Assembly: GCA_947178475.1 (NCBI GenBank)
Contig: CAMWYM010000008.1
Location: 1 to 50,894, forward strand
DNA: 50,894 nt
Source: an uncultured Clostridium sp.
GTDB lineage: Bacteria > Bacillota > Clostridia > Lachnospirales > Lachnospiraceae
Reading direction: 5' to 3'
Shown piece after piece: positions 44,025 through 50,894 of this stretch. The position numbers and the translations under genes were made by a program. Within the stretch, counting starts at the first letter, position 1. Each line of letters opens with the position of its first letter. The notes under the pieces were generated by a model. That model did not search any database, had not been told where the DNA came from, and was given only the letters and a program-made list of their open reading frames with translations.

Positions 44025-45107
44025 ATGAAGAAGAGATTATTAATGATGGCAATCATGATAGTAGCTGTTATAGGATTTGCCGGGATTAAGGTGTGTGCAG
44101 CAGAGGAAAAACTGACAACGGGGGAGATTAACTCAGCTAGAAATGTAGATATGGGCAAGAACTATACAGTGACATGGAAATATGATGTTTCGAATGTAAA
44201 CAAAATTTCTCTTGCTCAAAAAGGACTATTAACAATAACTGCATCAAAGGTAACTCATAATACACTTGGTATGCTTGAGATGAATGTGGCAGTATATGAT
44301 GCAACTGGAAAGATTGTCTGGGAATGTCGGGATGAAGGGGGGAATACCAATCCGTCCTTTTATGTCGGTCTGAATGCCGGTACTTATTATGTGTGGATAG
44401 AGCCATCCTATGTAAGTTATGCAGAGGGAACGACTACAACCTATTCTTTTGGATTTACAGCAAACCAGTATGTTGAAGCAGAGAACAACAATACGAAGGA
44501 AACGGCAACTCCGATTGAAACGGATGTTACATATACGGGATATCTTGGTTCTGGATTTTCTGTAACGGACTCATATGATGATGGGTATGATGTGTACAAG
44601 GTCAAACTTGTGAAAGGTAAAAAATATCGGTTGGTTGCAACGGGAGTGAAGGGAATTTGTAACTGGGGTACAAAATCGACAGCGGTAGACGATATATTTA
44701 AGACAAACGATGAAGGAAAGGATTATGTCGCATCTTATACGGGAGACCACTACATTTGTGTCTGGAATTATCACAACGAGCAGTACAAATATACAATACA
44801 AATGCGTACGGTGAGTAATTATCCTTCAAAAACAAGCATTACATCACTTAGCGGAGGAAAGAAGTCTTTTGTTGTGAATTGGAAAAAAGTTAAGTGCTCG
44901 GGATATGAGATTCAATACGCTGACAACAAAAAGATGGAAAAGGCAGTAACAAAGACGATAAAGAAATCAGGAACGGTGAAATATCAGATTAAAAAATTAA
45001 AGGCAAAGAAAAAATATTATGTCAGAGTTAGAGCCTATAACACTGTAAAAGGAAAGAAATACTGGTCAGACTGGTCTAAGATTAAGAGTGTAAAGACAAA
45101 GAAATAA
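44025..45107 (+). CDS. Secreted protein with PPC-like and fibronectin III domains
   Basis: 360 residues. The signal peptide (about 1-25) ends at KVCAAEE. Two beta-sandwich units resembling bacterial pre-peptidase C-terminal domains follow: residues 35-150, with GLNAGTYYVWIEPSY, and 155-265, with VYKVKLVKGKKYRLVATG. A C-terminal Fn3 domain (about 275-360) with GYEIQYADNKKMEKA and KYYVRVRAYNTVKGKKYWSDWS is like that of the protein at 15249. AAAGGAGG precedes the ATG. It is likely a surface-exposed binding protein. A terminator follows. Confidence 0.8.
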   Translation: MKKRLLMMAIMIVAVIGFAGIKVCAAEEKLTTGEINSARNVDMGKNYTVTWKYDVSNVNKISLAQKGLLTITASKVTHNTLGMLEMNVAVYDATGKIVWECRDEGGNTNPSFYVGLNAGTYYVWIEPSYVSYAEGTTTTYSFGFTANQYVEAENNNTKETATPIETDVTYTGYLGSGFSVTDSYDDGYDVYKVKLVKGKKYRLVATGVKGICNWGTKSTAVDDIFKTNDEGKDYVASYTGDHYICVWNYHNEQYKYTIQMRTVSNYPSKTSITSLSGGKKSFVVNWKKVKCSGYEIQYADNKKMEKAVTKTIKKSGTVKYQIKKLKAKKKYYVRVRAYNTVKGKKYWSDWSKIKSVKTKK

Positions 45108-45163
45108 TATCTACTCATTTTACGGAGAAAACCGGATTGAGAAATTCACAATAGATGAATAGG

Positions 45164-45219
45164 AGAGGCTGCCGCATTAGGACACCCGGTTGTGGGGGTT
45201 GAAGCGGCACCTCTTTTTG
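45164..45219 (+). terminator. Terminator after the Fn3 protein gene
   Basis: AGAGG-C-TGCCGC pairs with GCGGCACCTCT (one bulged C), then TTTTT. Its 3' half is repeated at 47398-47416. Confidence 0.8.
45199..45217 (+). repeat. 19-bp direct repeat, copy 1
   Basis: TTGAAGCGGCACCTCTTTT, identical to 47398-47416; the pair flanks the second two-component operon. Confidence 0.85.
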
Positions 45220-45319
45220 TTTTCTTGGGATAAATTTGGGGAAAGCTATAGAAAAAGAGGAATATATTTGTTAATATTATGCAGTAAGCATTTGGTTACA
45301 AAACTTGGGAGTTGGAAGG

Positions 45320-46066
45320 ATGATACAGGAAGCTTTGTCACAGCAATTTACAATCTATATATGTGAGGATATCAGGGAACACAGTGAAAAAATGTTAGAT
45401 ATATGCTCGCTGTTAGAGAAAGAATATTCTTTGAATATAACGGTTTTTCAGTCTGCAAAGGAGCTGTTACAGTGTCTTTATAAGCTGCAGCAGGAAAATG
45501 CAGAGTTTCCGGATTTGATTTTATTGGATATTGAGCTGCCTGAGATGGATGGCATCACGCTGGGCAAACAGATTCGGGAAATGAATGCGGATGTGTTTCT
45601 GGTTTTTATTACCTCTTATATTGAGTATGCAGTGAAGGGCTATGAGGCTGATGCCTTCCGGTATTTGTTAAAACCATTATCAGAGGAAGTAATGCGTAAT
45701 TTACTGATGGATATACAAAAGGAGTACTCAAAAAAGAAGAAAATACCGGTTAAAACCATAGACGGGGAAATACTGCTGCCATTGCAGGAGCTGGTATATA
45801 TCAGTGCGGAGGATAAATGTACGGTATTGTATACGAACTCACAGCATTATATCAGTGATTACAGCCTGAAAAGGTATGAGGAGCAGTTGAGGGAATATGG
45901 ATTTTTTCGTATCCACCGAAAATATCTGGTAAATCTGTATTATCATAAGGGAATGCAGACCGGAAAAATTATTCTGTCACCGGGATACAGTCTGCCAATT
46001 ACTAAGAAACGTATGCCGGAGTACAGGCGGCAATTATTTCATTTTCTGGGAGAGAATTTAATATGA
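45320..46066 (+). CDS. LytTR family response regulator
   Basis: 248 residues from the ATG at 45320; a TTG at 45305 in frame is less likely. The receiver domain has the acidic pair YICEDIRE, the phospho-acceptor Asp in DLILLDIELPEMDGI and the Lys in YLLKPLS. The LytTR domain (about 140-248) has LVYISAEDKCTVLYT and FFRIHRKYLVNLYY. The stop codon overlaps the ATG of the kinase gene by 4 bp. It is distinct in sequence from the first regulator, so the two pairs probably answer different signals. Confidence 0.93.
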   Translation: MIQEALSQQFTIYICEDIREHSEKMLDICSLLEKEYSLNITVFQSAKELLQCLYKLQQENAEFPDLILLDIELPEMDGITLGKQIREMNADVFLVFITSYIEYAVKGYEADAFRYLLKPLSEEVMRNLLMDIQKEYSKKKKIPVKTIDGEILLPLQELVYISAEDKCTVLYTNSQHYISDYSLKRYEEQLREYGFFRIHRKYLVNLYYHKGMQTGKIILSPGYSLPITKKRMPEYRRQLFHFLGENLI

Positions 46067-47358
46067 TGGATATTGTGCTGGAGCTTATATCGCTTCTTAT
46101 GAATATGTTTGCGATGCTGGATATGTGGTTGATTTTAAGCCTCTTGTTTGGCTGTGATATGAGGGTGACGCCGCGTAATTTAGCCATAGCGTCAGGAATA
46201 TTTCTTTTTGTAGATGGGATAAGCCTTTACATTTTTGACGAGAATGCGGTAATCGTTACGTCGATTATTTTTGCATATAATGTACTAGTAACCTTGATTT
46301 TAACGAATAAAAACCGTATAAAAGCACTGTTGCTGGAAATCCCTGCACTGCTTGTATTTATACAATTTTCAACGTTCTTTGATCTGGTTGAAAGGATAAC
46401 CGGTCTTAGTAAATATCATATTGGAGCAGAAGAGTTTACGCCGTTGAGTTTAATATCGGATGCAGTACTGTTTGTCTTTTTGATTCTGCTTGGCAGAACA
46501 AAGGTGGCAAAGGCCAAATCCATACAATTGACGATTGGAGAAGGTGTGGTACTTACTATCTTCTGTTTTTTCAGCCCGCTTATTGTAGGTGGGTTTGAGT
46601 GGTTTGAGGGTACGGAACATGCTGTGGTTTATAAGCTGACATGGATTTGCTTTATGATTATATTGAACGTGGCGGTGGTTTATGCCATTGTACACAGGAA
46701 GATGGCGGCATATTACCGGCAACTTTCGGAGAATTATAAGAAGGAATTTGAGGCGGAATACTCTTTTTTCAGGGATTATAAGGAGCAGCAGGAGGATACG
46801 GTTAAGTTCCGCCACGATTGGAAAAATCATATGCTTTTATTGCAGGAGATGCTGGAAAAGGGAGAGTATGGAAAGGCGGAGAGCTATTTTAAGGATCTGA
46901 CAGCAGACTCGTCAAAATCGGTTTATAAGATAGCTACCGGAAATGAACTGGTGGATATGATTTTAAGCACCAAGATGGCGGCATTGGAGGAGCATGAGAT
47001 TACCCTGCAATGCAAGGGTGTATTATCGGAATTTAATTTTATGAATTATGTAGATGGCTGTATTCTCCTCTCTAATCTGATTGATAATGCGGTTGAGGCA
47101 AATGTAAAGGTAAAGGGACCGCACTATATCCTGCTGACGGCAAAGAAAGCAGAGGGGATGTTCTATCTGGAAATAAGAAATCCAATGGAAGGAAGCTTGC
47201 AGCAGGAGAATGGGCGGATTCTGACGACGAAAACAGCGAAAGAAAGTCATGGCATCGGACTGCAGAATGTATATGATATCATTGAAAAATATAACGGAGA
47301 ATATCATATTATGACGCAAGAACAGGAGTATGCGATTCAGATGGTTTTTACTGTATAA
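46063..47358 (+). CDS. GHKL sensor histidine kinase
   Basis: 431 residues. About six transmembrane segments lie in residues 1-215. The linker is coiled (YKKEFEAEYSFFRDYKEQQ), and the His box is KFRHDWKNHMLLL (about 247). The N-box is LSNLIDNAVEANVK and the G-box SHGIGLQNVYDIIEKY. It overlaps the regulator gene by 4 bp, so the pair is translationally coupled. No peptide-pheromone gene is adjacent. A terminator follows 4 nt after the stop. Confidence 0.93.
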   Translation: MMDIVLELISLLMNMFAMLDMWLILSLLFGCDMRVTPRNLAIASGIFLFVDGISLYIFDENAVIVTSIIFAYNVLVTLILTNKNRIKALLLEIPALLVFIQFSTFFDLVERITGLSKYHIGAEEFTPLSLISDAVLFVFLILLGRTKVAKAKSIQLTIGEGVVLTIFCFFSPLIVGGFEWFEGTEHAVVYKLTWICFMIILNVAVVYAIVHRKMAAYYRQLSENYKKEFEAEYSFFRDYKEQQEDTVKFRHDWKNHMLLLQEMLEKGEYGKAESYFKDLTADSSKSVYKIATGNELVDMILSTKMAALEEHEITLQCKGVLSEFNFMNYVDGCILLSNLIDNAVEANVKVKGPHYILLTAKKAEGMFYLEIRNPMEGSLQQENGRILTTKTAKESHGIGLQNVYDIIEKYNGEYHIMTQEQEYAIQMVFTV

Positions 47359-47362
47359 TCTT

Positions 47363-47399
47363 TCCCACGGGCGGATTTCATATCTGTCCGTGGGATTTT
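47363..47399 (+). terminator. Terminator of the second two-component operon
   Basis: An 8-bp perfect stem (TCCCACGG / CCGTGGGA) extended by GCGGAT/ATCTGT, then TTTT. Confidence 0.75.
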
Positions 47400-47416
47400 G
47401 AAGCGGCACCTCTTTT
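47398..47416 (+). repeat. 19-bp direct repeat, copy 2
   Basis: Identical to 45199-45217, but here without the matching 5' terminator arm. It runs into the stop codon of the minus-strand gene. Confidence 0.85.
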
Positions 47417-48038
47417 ATTTGTTCAGCTTTTCATATTCCTCTTCTGTATATAATTCAAATGGTGGCTTTTTGGATACGGGCATCCTGAGACGCGGTTCTT
47501 CAGTTGTATCACATATATCTGTTAAGCCATCATCGGCTGATGTATCATCTGGTTTATCCAGTACAAAGTCATAGTCATCGATTACTGTTCCAACGACTGC
47601 CCGCTGTGTATTGGAACCGCTCTGCTCCAGAGAGCGCTGTCTTATATAAATCAATAGACACACAATGCAGATAATGACCATATATAAATCATTGCTGTCC
47701 ATAATCGTATTTCGGAAAGCGATGTCATCCGGCGTGATATAAAATTCAATTGTATCTCCTGTTGTTTCCCAAAAATTTGCGCGCAGACCATCTACGGTTT
47801 TGGGTTCGCCATTTTTCATATACTGAACGGTTAAATACTTTATTCGGCGCCGGTGACTGTGTCTCCGTCTCCGGGAGCTATAAGAATGAGACGTTTTGGT
47901 ATATTTTGCAGTTACCACACCGGTCACTTTGGTATAATTTGATTTGTTTTTTTCAAAAAAAGCTATGTTACCAATTTTGAGCAGTACCATGATAATGAGT
48001 GCTGCTATTAAAAAGGGAATGGAATAACGCTGCCGCAT
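47415..48038 (-). CDS. Two-TM protein resembling DUF3592 family
   Basis: 207 residues from the ATG at 48038, preceded on the minus strand by GGAGG. TM segments lie near residues 7-22 and 120-138. Between them is an extracytoplasmic beta domain with the DUF3592-like strands VTGVVTAKYTKTS, LTVQYMKNGEPKTVDG and TTGDTIEFYITPDD, interrupted by the very basic SRRRRHSHRRR. The C-terminal tail of about 65 residues is acidic and cytosolic. Function unknown. It converges with the second two-component operon. Confidence 0.75.
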   Translation of the reverse strand: MRQRYSIPFLIAALIIMVLLKIGNIAFFEKNKSNYTKVTGVVTAKYTKTSHSYSSRRRRHSHRRRIKYLTVQYMKNGEPKTVDGLRANFWETTGDTIEFYITPDDIAFRNTIMDSNDLYMVIICIVCLLIYIRQRSLEQSGSNTQRAVVGTVIDDYDFVLDKPDDTSADDGLTDICDTTEEPRLRMPVSKKPPFELYTEEEYEKLNK

Positions 48039-48209
48039 CGTGATAATCCTCCATCGATTCTGTTTTTTGAATACATACAAATGTGATAAGTTCTATTTTT
48101 GTATTATAGCATAGTGGATAATCGTATACCATATTAAAAAGCGCACGAAAAGGGTATTAAAAAATCCGATTAAAAATTTTAAAAAAGATAGTGTTTTACC
48201 TTTTGCTTA

Positions 48210-48218
48210 TGATATAAT
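48210..48218 (+). promoter_or_regulatory. Extended -10 promoter of the metallopeptidase gene
   Basis: TGATATAAT within TTATGATATAATGT, the same 14-mer as upstream of the LRR/Fn3 gene at 15249. A small inverted repeat AATTTTC-TTC-GAAAATT (48247-48263) lies in the leader. Confidence 0.55.
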
Positions 48219-48297
48219 GTACACAAATTCACTTGCTTTCAAGGGTGAATTTTCTTCGAAAATTGGTGACATATAATAAAGTACAGGAGGGCATCAG

Positions 48298-50826
48298 ATG
48301 AGAAAAGTAAGAATAGCAGTAGCAGCAATTGTGATAATGTGTGTGCTGATATTTCCTTCGGATATTTCTTTGGCTGCCAGTTGTGGCGAGACAGTAAGCA
48401 AGGATACAGAGGCGGTTCTGCAAGCAGTTGATTATGAGAACAACGATCAGATAGCCGCATTGCTGGCGCCCTCACGGTATTTTTCCTATGAGGTGACGAA
48501 TAAAAAGCTGGAAATCGCAAAACGGGACGGAAGAAATTTTACAGAGATTAGCGATGATGAGGCCAAGGCAGAGCTAAACAGGGAGAATATGCGGGTTATG
48601 TCCTTTGAAGAGTCCTTTGAAGAGATGCAGGGACAAATTGGGACGATTATTCAGAAGGTAATCGATAACACCGCTGGTGCCGAGGATAAGGGGGCAGAGT
48701 ATTATACTGAAAGAATAGTGCAAAACAAGGAACAACTGCTGCTTGGTCTTGCATATATTGACAGACTGTATGACTTCAATATGGGAGAGAAAAATATCCG
48801 GGATGTCCTTCTCTATGAGCCGGGGACATACGGAACCCAGATAGATGTTGTAGACTGGCTAATCGAAATTGGGGGCGCGGGCGGAGATGTATTAAAGATA
48901 TCCAATAGTACAAATGTGTTTGGATACGGCAAATTATTCTGGGATGTCACGGGCTACAGCGCCACAAATCTGGGGGCTTTTTTGGAGATAAACAGGAAAA
49001 AGTGGATTCCGGATACGTCAATGGATGAGTGGTTTTTAAATGAGAGCCGTGCATTTATAGTGGAAAAACCCTCTTTCTGGAATTCTTCAGGGAATACCGG
49101 TTTATATAGCAGGCTGTATGAGGATTCGGCCTTACAGTCTCATATTCTTCCACTGCTTACCGTATCGGAGGACAGCATTTATGTGATTGCCACTGCCGCC
49201 ACCATTACATATGGTATTGTGGACTGTTATGTGGACCGGGAATTAAAGGATACTGCTCCGGAACTTTATGAGGAAAAGCGGGAGCAGTTCCGGCAGGATT
49301 TAGAGCATATTGCCGGGCAGCAGAGGGAGTTTCTTGATTTGTGGTATCGGATAGCTGACCCCGAAGTGCGAGGACAGCTTTCTTCTAACCGTATTGTGAA
49401 AGACAGTCTGCGGATTTATGCAAATCCGACAGTCAATGCACAGACAGAGTGGTCTGTCAAATTTGGCAGGGATGCCGCAAAAGGGGTCAGGGAATTTTTT
49501 GCACCCCTGAATTTATATGTTTCTTACATGATGGCAGACGGTATGGCAGATGGCGATGGCGTGCGTTATTATCTGTCCAAAGCTTTGACGGAGCGGGGAC
49601 TTGCGACGTATGCCCATGAACTGACCCATCTTCTGGTTTCCAAGGTGATGCTGAATGGGTATGCAGCAAGAGATGGAATGCAGGCAGAAGTATATACAAG
49701 AGGAATGTTTGAGCCGTATGAGTCAAATGATCCTCCGGCATTTAATCTGAATCTGATCTATGACCGACTGACCTACAATGAGAGGTTGCATAATGCAGTC
49801 CCCGGTCGGTTTCAGGATGAAACGGATATGCAGGATTATATGAGCGGGCTTTTGGATGTTGTGTATACACTGGATTATGCGGAAGCAGAGGTTATGCTTT
49901 CAAAGACACCGGAAGAGAAAAAGAAGTGGTTTCATAAGCTGGAGCAAATTGAAGATACAAAGACGAGAACCAATCAGGGAGAGGATGGCTCAAAACATTA
50001 TCTGGATTCCGTAAGAGAATTGACACTGGATGAGGCGGAAGAGTTGAATACCATAGAGGATTTGATTCGTAATAGTATTATTGTATCCCGCTATGAGGTG
50101 AATGGGTTGAAGACAACAGGGACTATGGAGAGCAACGGTTATTATGTTGTGCCACTGTTCAGTGCGAACTATGCTGGAGTGCAGAATGACAGAGGTGTCA
50201 GCGGTGATGTCATGATACGCCGTCAGGCATTTGAACTGCTTTCCGAATACGGATATGATGATGGCATGGTGCCCTATATATCGAATCAGTATAAAGAGGC
50301 TGCCAAAGCAGACCAGACCATATTATCAGATACTTATATACTGAAGAAAATATTCGGCAAAACATATAACACAATGGCAGATTTCAAAAATGCTATGTTC
50401 CAGAGAAGGATTGACAAGGTCGAAGAATTAAAGCCGGTTACCATTTCCTGGGAGAATCAGGCTGTTACAATCAACAGCTTTCAGACATTGCAGCAGCTGA
50501 TGACAGAGGCTGTGGAAAGCGATTTAATAAATGTAAATGTGACACCAGATGGATTTAATAATATCCGTGCACAGAAGACTCAGGTAGAACGCCTGAAAGC
50601 GGAGATATTCAGGGCATATTTATTTCAGACGAAGGATTTTCAGGAATCTATCTATGCTAATGGTCAGGAATCCGAGGATCCGACGGAGGAATCAACCGAG
50701 GACTCAACGGCGAAGCAAACCGACGCTGCGACAGAGAAGCCGACGGACAACCCGACGGAGAAGCCAACCGAAACTTCAACGGAGAAGCCGACTGAAAACC
50801 CGACGGAGAAGCCAACCGATGCTTAG
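48298..50826 (+). CDS. Secreted HExxH zinc metallopeptidase (ZmpA/B/C-like), tail cut by TAG codons
   Basis: 842 residues. The signal peptide (about 1-27) ends at SLAAS. The active site H440-E-L-T-H444 is followed 20 residues later by E464 (MQAE), the HExxH...E pattern of the M26/Zmp type. A long N-terminal helical domain (about 30-400) precedes it. The C-terminus (about 800-842) is a Thr/Pro/Glu/Lys repeat of the form PTEKPTE, as before a wall anchor. It stops at TAG 50824-50826, but the same frame continues with one Lys codon, a second TAG and then more of the same composition to the window edge. AGGAGG precedes the ATG. It probably acts on host or bacterial surface glycoproteins (inference). 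Confidence 0.8.
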   Translation: MRKVRIAVAAIVIMCVLIFPSDISLAASCGETVSKDTEAVLQAVDYENNDQIAALLAPSRYFSYEVTNKKLEIAKRDGRNFTEISDDEAKAELNRENMRVMSFEESFEEMQGQIGTIIQKVIDNTAGAEDKGAEYYTERIVQNKEQLLLGLAYIDRLYDFNMGEKNIRDVLLYEPGTYGTQIDVVDWLIEIGGAGGDVLKISNSTNVFGYGKLFWDVTGYSATNLGAFLEINRKKWIPDTSMDEWFLNESRAFIVEKPSFWNSSGNTGLYSRLYEDSALQSHILPLLTVSEDSIYVIATAATITYGIVDCYVDRELKDTAPELYEEKREQFRQDLEHIAGQQREFLDLWYRIADPEVRGQLSSNRIVKDSLRIYANPTVNAQTEWSVKFGRDAAKGVREFFAPLNLYVSYMMADGMADGDGVRYYLSKALTERGLATYAHELTHLLVSKVMLNGYAARDGMQAEVYTRGMFEPYESNDPPAFNLNLIYDRLTYNERLHNAVPGRFQDETDMQDYMSGLLDVVYTLDYAEAEVMLSKTPEEKKKWFHKLEQIEDTKTRTNQGEDGSKHYLDSVRELTLDEAEELNTIEDLIRNSIIVSRYEVNGLKTTGTMESNGYYVVPLFSANYAGVQNDRGVSGDVMIRRQAFELLSEYGYDDGMVPYISNQYKEAAKADQTILSDTYILKKIFGKTYNTMADFKNAMFQRRIDKVEELKPVTISWENQAVTINSFQTLQQLMTEAVESDLINVNVTPDGFNNIRAQKTQVERLKAEIFRAYLFQTKDFQESIYANGQESEDPTEESTEDSTAKQTDAATEKPTDNPTEKPTETSTEKPTENPTEKPTDA

Positions 50827-50894
50827 AAGTAGAACCAGACTCAATACCCGACAGAGAAGCAAACAGAAGAATCAAAGGATAAGCAGCCCGATAA
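50827..50894 (+). pseudogene. In-frame continuation of the metallopeptidase tail
   Basis: After the first TAG come Lys, a second TAG, then NQTQYPTEKQTEESKDKQPD to the window end without a stop. This matches the repeat before it, so the original protein was longer and probably carried an anchor beyond the edge. Confidence 0.6.

Noticed and set aside
50690-50820. Short tandem repeats near the right edge
   Set aside because: They encode the Thr/Pro/Lys/Glu tail of the metallopeptidase; no spacer structure as in CRISPR.

Overview
The window is AT-rich, densely coded DNA, most likely from a gut Clostridia of the family Lachnospiraceae. The signs are BspA-type leucine-rich-repeat surface proteins, small C-terminal fibronectin-III domains, LytTR/GHKL two-component pairs, a MetNIQ transporter, and an RlmD-type methyltransferase with a family-typical C-terminal extension that is now broken. 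Species cannot be read from the sequence. No plasmid, phage structural or integrase genes were seen.

Layout. 1-9911: 3' part of a giant secreted repeat protein (beta-helix-like repeats, putative Ig domains, more than 20 His/Cys modules, BspA leucine-rich repeats). 10073-12781: ECF sigma factor, membrane-anchored presumed anti-sigma factor and an exported protein. 12990-14747 (-): beta-helix lipoprotein behind four 11-bp direct repeats that take the place of a -35 box. 15249-17618: secreted LRR/Fn3 protein. 17893-23647: sulfur and cell-wall metabolism (MetY, LUD-domain protein, divergent prenyl transferase, MetN-MetI-MetQ). 23831-25767: 66-residue Cys-rich protein, tRNA-Arg(ACG), SPFH/zinc-ribbon protein. 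26194-33033: sulfotransferase-like protein, Bcp peroxiredoxin, MATE exporter, YccF protein, Gfo/Idh oxidoreductase, GNAT acetyltransferase, RlmD.

33034-37941 is the accessory part. The old C-terminal extension of RlmD is broken by a frameshift and a stop codon. It is followed by a KilA-N protein, a small protein with a HEPN-type RNase motif, a second and different broken RlmD-type C-terminus, and a RloC/PrrC-like ATPase with a CPFC motif and a candidate anticodon-nuclease triad. I read this as a decayed integration site that carries RNA-targeting defence genes. It is the best candidate for an undescribed system.

37942-39901 encodes a zinc macrodomain ADP-ribosylhydrolase and an iron-sulfur aldo/keto reductase. 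40006-41992 (-) is an AgrA/AgrC-like pair behind a strong promoter and a structured, terminator-ending leader; a LytTR-type direct repeat lies past its 3' end. Then come an S41 protease (42309), an Fn3 surface protein (44025), a second LytTR/GHKL pair (45320-47358) flanked by a 19-bp direct repeat, a two-TM protein (-), and a secreted HExxH metallopeptidase whose Thr/Pro tail ends at two in-frame TAG codons near the window edge.

A non-coding element with terminal inverted repeats occurs in two nearly complete copies (14996-15216, and inverted at 29861-30049) and one solo end (19360-19409). Each ends about 31-35 bp before a start codon.
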